This document shows positions 5,983 to 10,077 of a stretch of 10,077 nucleotides of DNA, piece after piece. Under the pieces are notes generated by a model that saw nothing but the letters and a program-made list of their open reading frames with translations, was not told where the DNA came from and searched no databases. Numbering within the stretch: the first letter of the stretch is position 1; every line of letters begins with the position of its first letter. The translations under genes were made by a program, and so were the position numbers. Source of the DNA: Candidatus Aerophobota bacterium (lineage in GTDB: Bacteria > Aerophobota > Aerophobia > Aerophobales > AE-B3A); NCBI GenBank assembly GCA_030610725.1, contig JAUWRE010000018.1, forward strand, positions 1 through 10,077. Reading direction: 5' to 3'.

Positions 5983-6498
5983 ATGCTAGAGGTTGAAATA
6001 AAGGTAAGAATAGATATAGAGGAAGTCAAGGGCAAATTGAATAAATTGGGAGCAAGGTTTATCAGGAACCAGCACCAACTGGATACCTATTTCCATCATC
6101 CTTGCCGAGATTTCAAAAAGACTGATGAGGCATTGAGAGTGCGGGCAGTATCTGGCAAATATCTCCTAACCTATAAAGGGAGAAGGTTAGACTCTCAAAC
6201 CAAGACCAGGGAAGAGATAGAGATAGAAGTAGATAATAAAATATTTGATATTCTCAAGGCTCTTACTTTTTCTAAAGTAAGAAGTATAGAGAAGCAGAGA
6301 AGTTTCTATCGATGGGATAATTTGAAAATTTTTCTGGATAAGGTAGAAGGATTGGGAGAATTCCTGGAAATAGAAGGGGATTCCTGGCAGAGCAAAGAAA
6401 AGATATTCCAATTCTTAGAGGAGTTAGGCGTACAAAGGAATAGACTTATCAGAAAATCGTACCTGGAGTTGATCGAAGAAGTACTCTTAGAACTATAA
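5983..6498 (+). CDS. cyaB: CYTH-domain protein, class IV adenylate cyclase (CyaB) type
   Basis: Small soluble CYTH tunnel-fold protein, 171 residues, the size of CyaB-type cyclases. The signature EVEIKV (E3, E5, K7; family ExExK) opens the protein. LDTYFHHPCRDFKKTDEALRVR and LTYKGRRLDSQTKTREEIEIEV carry the conserved basic and acidic residues of the triphosphate- and metal-binding tunnel, and VEGLGEFLEIE supplies the late acidic strand. The DSQTKTREE stretch resembles CyaB more than plant or mammalian thiamine-triphosphatases. The likely reaction is ATP to cyclic AMP, but CYTH proteins also include triphosphatases, so the substrate is open. The ATG at 5983 is chosen because the CYTH motif starts at residue 3; an upstream ATG at 5926 would read through the hairpin repeat. 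The ribosome site is weak (GGGG at about -10). Confidence 0.85.
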   Translation: MLEVEIKVRIDIEEVKGKLNKLGARFIRNQHQLDTYFHHPCRDFKKTDEALRVRAVSGKYLLTYKGRRLDSQTKTREEIEIEVDNKIFDILKALTFSKVRSIEKQRSFYRWDNLKIFLDKVEGLGEFLEIEGDSWQSKEKIFQFLEELGVQRNRLIRKSYLELIEEVLLEL

Positions 6499-6505
6499 AG
6501 GTTAT

Positions 6506-6513
6506 GAGGTGAT
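6506..6513 (+). promoter_or_regulatory. Ribosome binding site deciding the start at 6518
   Basis: GAGGTGAT matches the extended Shine-Dalgarno (complement of the 16S 3' end) over eight bases and leaves four bases to the ATG at 6518. The in-frame GTG at 6509 and ATG at 6512 lie inside this site and are poor starts. Confidence 0.75.
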
Positions 6514-6517
6514 GAAT

Positions 6518-7171
6518 ATGCAAAACAAAGCTATTGGAAAAATAGAAAAGCTTTCTGTGAAACATTTCAGGAAGCCAGGAAAAAAGCTGTATCTTGTGCC
6601 TCTCTTGATTTCAGTAGATAAGAAAGAAAAGGGTATGCCTGAAGATTATCTAATGAAGATTGAGACTTATTGGAGGGAGGTTAAGAATCGGATAGGTGAC
6701 CTGCAATCTAAACTTGGAGAGATTAATAGGGTATACCATGAACTTATAGATGTGGGTGGAAAGAAGGGCTTTGAAGCGATTAAAAGCTTAAGCAAAAAGA
6801 GCTACCAGATTAGCAGGACACTTTCTCAGAAAGGAGCAGTTTTGGAGGCAGCGGAGGATGGAGATTTAGTGAGAGAAAGTATGGATTGGGCCAGGTGTCT
6901 GGCTATTTACCCTCAAAGCGAAAGAGCTCTAAGGAAGATATCCCAGTTCTACGTGGAAGTTATGCAGAAAAGAGATGCATACATAACCAAAAGAATAGAC
7001 GATACTCTTAAAGATAATGAGATCGGTATTCTGTTTATTAGAGAAAATAATAATCTCAAGTTCCCTTCCGACATAGAGATTTTTAGAGTGCAGCCCTCTG
7101 TGCTCGATGATATTCATCGTTGTCTACGGGACTTTCAATCTAAGATAGGAAATAGTGAAGACAAAGAATAG
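6518..7171 (+). CDS. Unrecognised soluble protein, 217 residues
   Basis: I cannot assign a function. There is no signal peptide or membrane segment. The N-terminus is basic (NKAIGKIEKLSVKHFRKPGKK) and is followed by a strand-like LYLVPLLIS. The middle, about residues 40-165, is mostly helical and charged, with a possible coiled-coil stretch near WREVKNRIGDLQSKLGEI. The C-terminal third reads like an alpha/beta unit: KRIDDTLKDNEIGILFI (strand), then FPSDIEIFRVQP (strand), then a helix LDDIHRCLRDFQ. From memory this layout resembles an uncharacterised family seen in Chloroflexota and other anaerobes; I cannot verify that. It follows the CYTH gene by 19 bases with a strong ribosome site, so the two are probably co-transcribed. 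Its normal base composition and good Shine-Dalgarno support a real gene. Confidence 0.8.
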   Translation: MQNKAIGKIEKLSVKHFRKPGKKLYLVPLLISVDKKEKGMPEDYLMKIETYWREVKNRIGDLQSKLGEINRVYHELIDVGGKKGFEAIKSLSKKSYQISRTLSQKGAVLEAAEDGDLVRESMDWARCLAIYPQSERALRKISQFYVEVMQKRDAYITKRIDDTLKDNEIGILFIRENNNLKFPSDIEIFRVQPSVLDDIHRCLRDFQSKIGNSEDKE

Positions 7172-7274
7172 CGTACAGCAGTTAGTGAGGAGCAAAGCTG
7201 TGAGCTATTTACTGCAAGCAGGATGTGAGTGGTTAATTGGTGAGGGCTACCTTTGCCCACAGCTATGAGCTATG
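7167..7274. repeat. Heptamer-like repeats in the convergent spacer, overlapping the lptG stop
   Basis: AGCTGTG-AGCTATT (7196-7209) and AGCTATG-AGCTATG (7261-7274) are 7-base steps. AGCTGTG (7196-7202) is inverted to CACAGCT (7258-7264), and GCAGT (7178-7182) to ACTGC (7211-7215). The lptG stop codon (complement of 7270-7272) is inside the second run. There is no GC-rich stem with a T-run that would mark a convergent terminator. Confidence 0.6.
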
Positions 7275-8328
7275 CTCGTTCTACCCGGGTAAGCAGATAT
7301 ATTCCTCCGGTAAGAAAGATGAGGCTAGGTATCCAGCTGGCCAGAAAGGGAGAGATGAATCCACCTTTTCCCAGGGTGGTGAAAAAAGCCATTGCTTCAT
7401 AATAGCCAAAGCTTATGATTAGTCCCAGGGCTAGACTGGTTCCTCTTCCTCCTTTTTTCAAAATCAACCCTATAGGGATGCCCAGAAGTATAAGAATAAA
7501 GTTAGTAAAGGGATAGGAAAGCTTGGAGTTCAGTTCTGTTTTCAAATCTAAGGTTTTGAACCCACTCTTTTCGTATTCGTCAATATATTTCCTTAATTCT
7601 GCTATACTCATTTTGTCAGGTGGGAAATATTTCCGACTAAAATAAGCAGGTCCTTTATCTATGGGAAGCTTCTTCTCATAGAAAGAAGTACTTTCTATCT
7701 CTTCGTTGAGTAAATATTCAATTCCCTGATGGAAAATCCATTCCCCTTCTACCCATTTCCCCTCTTTAGCTATAATGATAGAGTTAGGTGGTGATTCTTT
7801 ATATATTAATATATTTTCCATTTCTCCTTTTTGGGGGTTAAAGGACCTGATGTAAAATAGATAATAAGGAGGGACTTGGATGAAGATATTCTTTTGCACT
7901 TCTTTTTTAGGTGGACCCAAGAAATTCTCCTCTTTTAGTTCCTGGGCACGTTGGTTTGCTCTAAAAATTAAGGTCTCATTCAAAAAGAGTATAGCAAAGC
8001 TAATAATTAATCCTATGGTGAAAAGGGGAAGAACCACTCTCTTTACAGAGATGCCGCCAATTTGTGCAGCCTGAATTTGATAAGTTCCACCTAGATGGGT
8101 TATAAGGAATAGAGTGGAGATAATAGCAGAAAGAGGACTAAGAAGAGTGAATAAATAAGGAATTTGCAGAAGGTAAAATTGGATTACATACGAGGCGGTA
8201 GCTTCTTTTTTTAAATTGCTAATAGAAGTAAAAAAGTCTGTAATGAGGAATATAGATATGAAGAACAAAGTAAAGATTAGATATAGTTTGAGGTAGTCTT
8301 TAGTTATATATTTATCCAAAATTCTCAT
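7270..8328 (-). CDS. lptG: LptG-type permease of the LPS export ABC transporter (YjgP/YjgQ family)
   Basis: Inner-membrane subunit that with LptF and the ATPase LptB extracts lipopolysaccharide and passes it to the Lpt bridge. The 352 residues match the family (about 350-365). The N-terminus MRILDKYITKDYLKLYLIF is followed by membrane spans near 15-35, 55-80 and 100-120. The family stretch LGGTYQIQAAQIGGISVKRVV lies near the second and third spans. A periplasmic beta-rich domain covers about 125-265, and three C-terminal spans begin at LSYPFTNFILILLGIPIGLIL. This is a full-length, undamaged frame. The ATG at 8328 has GAGGAA (complement of 8334-8339) five to six bases upstream. LptG versus LptF is assigned by being second in the pair and by weak similarity, so the labels could be swapped. 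It lies 187 bases after lptF on the same strand. Confidence 0.88.
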   Translation of the reverse strand: MRILDKYITKDYLKLYLIFTLFFISIFLITDFFTSISNLKKEATASYVIQFYLLQIPYLFTLLSPLSAIISTLFLITHLGGTYQIQAAQIGGISVKRVVLPLFTIGLIISFAILFLNETLIFRANQRAQELKEENFLGPPKKEVQKNIFIQVPPYYLFYIRSFNPQKGEMENILIYKESPPNSIIIAKEGKWVEGEWIFHQGIEYLLNEEIESTSFYEKKLPIDKGPAYFSRKYFPPDKMSIAELRKYIDEYEKSGFKTLDLKTELNSKLSYPFTNFILILLGIPIGLILKKGGRGTSLALGLIISFGYYEAMAFFTTLGKGGFISPFLASWIPSLIFLTGGIYLLTRVERA

Positions 8329-8343
8329 GTGAATTCCTCGAAT

Positions 8344-8511
8344 GGTTCATAGTTCATTGTTCATAGTTCATTGACCTACTGGCCTATTAATTAACTGGTT
8401 AAATGGTCAAACAGTTAAATGGTTAATTCTCCCCCATCCCAGAGAAGAGAGCACCACTTACCATCTTATTGTTGTTTTTATCGATGAACTATGAACAATG
8501 AACCATGAACT
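8344..8511. repeat. Inverted heptamer arrays (GTTCATA / ATGAAC) between lptF and lptG
   Basis: Left arm 8344-8371 is four 7-base units: GGTTCAT, AGTTCAT, TGTTCAT, AGTTCAT. Right arm 8484-8511 is ATGAACT, ATGAACA, ATGAACC, ATGAACT. The arms are reverse complements at 26 of 28 positions and enclose 112 bases. The right arm ends five bases from the lptF stop codon and the left arm is about 15 bases from the lptG start. On the lptFG mRNA they could form a long stem. Confidence 0.88.
8372..8427 (+). repeat. Octanucleotide-step array inside the lptF-lptG inverted repeat
   Basis: Seven 8-base steps, the last four closely related: TGGTTAAA (8396), TGGTCAAA (8404), CAGTTAAA (8412), TGGTTAAT (8420). 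The earlier three (TGACCTAC, TGGCCTAT, TAATTAAC) are more divergent. The 8-base period contrasts with the 7-base period of its flanks. Confidence 0.65.
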
Positions 8512-8515
8512 AACT

Positions 8516-9610
8516 TCATATTTTAGCAGATTTGGCAGTTAGCCAAACGGCAGCTATGCCCAATAGTATATTGGGCAGCCACATAGCCAGGTAAGGTGAT
8601 AATAGTTCCCCTCGTGCCAAAAACCTTGCTGCCAAAAATAGAACATAATAGACGATAGCTATGATCAAACTCACTCCCAGGCTAAGAGACTTCCCTTTTC
8701 GTTTCATCGTAATTCCCAAGGGGACGGCTATTAAAGCGAACAGAATAGTAGCTAAGGGCATGGCTGTTCGGCTATGAAATTCGGTACCTAATTCTCTTAT
8801 CTCTTCTGGGTCAGGGTTTTCTCGGGCTTTTTCTTCTCTTATCTTCTGGCTTATTCTGCTTAAGCTTAATTCGTCATTCCTTTTCCATTCCCTTTCTTTC
8901 TGAGAAAGTTGATCAGTCAAATAGATGCTCTGGGAATCAAATTTTCCTTGCTGAGTTAGGCGATGCTCTTTCCCGAAACGGTAAAGAGCGACTTCCTTTA
9001 GCTTTAGAACTTCTTTTTCAAACTCTCCTTCCCGGGCTATAGTAATCTGAGGGAAGAGAAAATCTCCCTGTGGCATAAATTCATAAAGAATAATCCTTTC
9101 CATCCTGTCGGTTTTCGAATCAAGGTGGTAGGTGTAGAGTTTCTTGCCTTCCAGGTCAATGATGGTTCCTTCTTTGATTTGCATGGTTGGTCTGGCGAAA
9201 ATAATCTTTTCGTATGTCTGGCTGTACTGAAAATTACACCAGGGAGTGATAGACCAAGAAAAATAAAAAGAAATACCACTTAGAATTAGACCAAAAACAA
9301 GCAATGTCTTCTCTATTCGAAAAAGACTGATACCAGAACTGAGGAGGGCTATTATCTCACCTTCAGCGCTGAGATGGCCAAAAGTGAGCAAGCTAGCGAA
9401 CAAGAGGGAAAGAGGAATAACTATGTTAAAAAAAGAAGGTAGTATAAACAAAAGTAATTTTATTACTTCCAGGAGGGCAGCCTTCTTAATGAATATCAGT
9501 TCTGTCAGGTCGAATATTACTCCGATAAGTAATATAAGGTTGAAAAAGGAAAAACCAATGATAAAAGAAAAGAGTATATCTTTGAGAATATAACGATGGA
9601 GTATCTTCAT
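8516..9610 (-). CDS. lptF: LptF-type permease of the LPS export ABC transporter (YjgP/YjgQ family)
   Basis: Partner of LptG in the LptB2FG complex that lifts lipopolysaccharide out of the inner membrane. It has 364 residues, family-typical. The N-terminus MKILHRYILKDILFSFIIGF leads into three membrane spans (about 12-32, 55-80, 100-120). The family sequence LSAEGEIIALLSSGISLFRIEK lies between the second and third. A periplasmic beta-jellyroll domain covers about 130-275. HSRTAMPLATILFALIAVPLGI starts the C-terminal spans, followed by SPYLAMWLPNILLG. The RTAMPLATILFALI stretch favours LptF. The ATG (complement of 9608-9610) has no visible Shine-Dalgarno, and a promoter-like pair lies immediately upstream, so it may be translated from a very short leader. 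It is probably the first gene of an lptF-lptG transcript. Family certain; F versus G label likely. Confidence 0.9.
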   Translation of the reverse strand: MKILHRYILKDILFSFIIGFSFFNLILLIGVIFDLTELIFIKKAALLEVIKLLLFILPSFFNIVIPLSLLFASLLTFGHLSAEGEIIALLSSGISLFRIEKTLLVFGLILSGISFYFSWSITPWCNFQYSQTYEKIIFARPTMQIKEGTIIDLEGKKLYTYHLDSKTDRMERIILYEFMPQGDFLFPQITIAREGEFEKEVLKLKEVALYRFGKEHRLTQQGKFDSQSIYLTDQLSQKEREWKRNDELSLSRISQKIREEKARENPDPEEIRELGTEFHSRTAMPLATILFALIAVPLGITMKRKGKSLSLGVSLIIAIVYYVLFLAARFLARGELLSPYLAMWLPNILLGIAAVWLTAKSAKI

Positions 9611-9618
9611 TTTGTTAT

Positions 9619-9646
9619 ATAATATATTATTTCCCTAGGTTGACAA
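9619..9646 (-). promoter_or_regulatory. Candidate sigma-70-like promoter of lptF
   Basis: On the minus strand TTGTCA (complement of 9641-9646) is followed after 16 bases by TATTAT (complement of 9619-9624), in a very AT-rich stretch. The hexamers match the consensus at 5 of 6 positions each. The predicted transcript start would be about 0-5 bases before the lptF ATG, giving an almost leaderless mRNA. Alternative -10 registers exist because the region is AT-repetitive. Confidence 0.45.
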
Positions 9647-9721
9647 GAAGAACCTCAGGACGATTCCTCTCTGTCGCTCGATATCCGCTTTGAATTATTT
9701 CTGCTCGTCTTCTCGTTTCGG

Positions 9722-9767
9722 GAAGAATATAAACTCGTCGTCTTACTCCTCAAACAGTATATTCTTC
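9722..9767. repeat. Inverted repeat GAAGAATATA / TATATTCTTC
   Basis: A perfect 10-base inverted repeat (9722-9731 and 9758-9767) around a 26-base pyrimidine-rich loop. No T-run follows. Its function is unknown; it could be an operator-like site or a chance repeat. Confidence 0.45.
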
Positions 9768-9904
9768 TCTTTCCTCAACTCGAAGACTCGTTAAGGTAGC
9801 GTCTATAATGCTCCTTCAAGGAATGTCCTTCGGTATAGATATGAAAAAGGGAGAGAAAAACGAGTATCAAGTGCGTAGAACTCAGACTCTTCTCTCTTTC
9901 TTTC

Positions 9905-9947
9905 GAGCAACAAGCGACTAGCAACGGATTCACTACTCACTATTCAC
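9905..9947 (-). repeat. Heptanucleotide array C, inverted copy of arrays A and B
   Basis: On the minus strand: GTGAATA, GTGAGTA, GTGAATC (complement of 9927-9947), one extra base, then GTTGCTA, GTCGCTT, GTTGCTC (complement of 9905-9925), ending in GAAA. The two-part order and the ending equal arrays A (2891) and B (4599). Further along the same strand comes GATACTCG (complement of 9861-9868), like the GGATACTCG that follows array B. Confidence 0.85.
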
Positions 9948-9976
9948 GACTTTGCTGGACGAAAGGGCAAAAAACT

Positions 9977-9985
9977 GCTATAATT
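9977..9985 (+). promoter_or_regulatory. Candidate extended -10 promoter reading out of the window
   Basis: TGCTATAAT is a perfect TATAAT with the TGn extension. No good -35 hexamer stands at 16-18 bases; TTGCTG at 9953-9958 is 21 bases away. It would drive a gene beyond the right edge. Confidence 0.4.
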
Positions 9986-10007
9986 CAATAGTATAGGAAT
10001 TTCCTTT

Positions 10008-10060
10008 TTCCCCTCACCTCAATCCTCTCCCCACGGGGGAGAGGGAAGGGAGAGGGGGGT
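10008..10060. repeat. Third hairpin unit, CCTCTCCCC/GGGGAGAGG with both flanks
   Basis: The palindrome at 10025-10045 has arms CCTCTCCCC and GGGGAGAGG. It is flanked on the left by TTTCCCCTCACCTCAAT (reverse complement of the ATTAAGGTGAGGGG tail seen before murD) and on the right by GAAGGGAGAGGGGGG (like the ftsW copy). It therefore looks like the full symmetric form of the unit, while the copies at 3197-3249 and 4670-4724 keep only one flank. Confidence 0.7.
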
Positions 10061-10077
10061 AAGTTCAGCTCTTTTGA

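Larger units (their letters stand above)
9611..10077. other. Gene-free 467-base region at the right end
   Basis: No convincing reading frame, tRNA or rRNA is visible. From left to right it holds the candidate lptF promoter (9619-9646), a stretch rich in CTCG and TCTTC words with one long-loop hairpin (9722-9767), the word CGAGTATC (9861-9868), inverted heptamer array C (9905-9947), an extended -10 candidate (9977-9985) and a CTCTCCCC hairpin unit (10008-10060). It probably lies between divergent lptF and a gene to the right of the window. Confidence 0.7.

Noticed and set aside
7237..7422. Small + strand frame of 61 codons in the convergent spacer
   Set aside because: Most of it is antisense to the conserved 3' part of lptG, with no ribosome site and no recognisable protein.
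9384..9593. Small + strand frame opposite the lptF 5' part
   Set aside because: Antisense to the membrane-span region of lptF; the apparent frame follows from its codon pattern.
9660..9900. Possible small RNA or tRNA in the right end
   Set aside because: No cloverleaf, no TTCGA-type T-arm and no terminator; only one long-loop inverted repeat.

Overview
The window looks like a chromosomal stretch from an AT-leaning, Gram-negative-type, probably uncultivated bacterium. The Gram-negative call rests on a divergent-strand lptF-lptG pair (outer-membrane LPS export) and on a meso-diaminopimelate-type MurE (DNPR motif). Gene order and the repeat-rich spacers suggest a candidate phylum such as Omnitrophota or Aerophobota, but that is a guess from memory and the sequence does not prove it.

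Left part (1-5901, + strand): a segment of the dcw (division and cell wall) cluster in the usual order murE (3' end only), murF, mraY, murD, ftsW. murE, murF and mraY are tightly packed, and mraY overlaps murF by 16 bases. The cluster is then broken up: 343 noncoding bases separate mraY from murD and 142 separate murD from ftsW. The expected murG and murC do not follow ftsW. Together these genes build UDP-MurNAc-pentapeptide in the cytoplasm, load it onto the undecaprenyl carrier as lipid I, and (FtsW) polymerise lipid II at the septum.

Middle (5983-7171, + strand): a CYTH-fold protein of the class IV adenylate cyclase (CyaB) type, then a soluble 217-residue protein that I do not recognise. 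Right part (7270-9610, - strand): lptG and lptF, convergent with the preceding genes and separated from each other by 187 bases of inverted repeats. The last 467 bases (9611-10077) hold no gene, but contain a candidate lptF promoter, another copy of the spacer repeat and a candidate promoter pointing out of the window.

The most unusual feature is the spacer DNA. Nearly every spacer after mraY carries short direct repeats in strict 7-base steps (one patch in 8-base steps). The word differs between spacers: GTGAAT-type followed by GTTGCT-type at three places, AGCGTAT-type after ftsW, GTTCATA-type between lptF and lptG, AGCTATG-type at the lptG end. Several arrays occur as inverted pairs able to form hairpins, and the stop codons of mraY, murD, ftsW and lptG lie inside or at the edge of them. 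Other dispersed elements sit among them: a CTCTCCCC/GGGGAGAG hairpin that comes just before murD and ftsW, and a GTCATTGCGA...GAAGCAATC palindromic element. A second notable observation is in MraY: the third catalytic aspartate position (MGDTGS motif of the family) reads MGETGA here.
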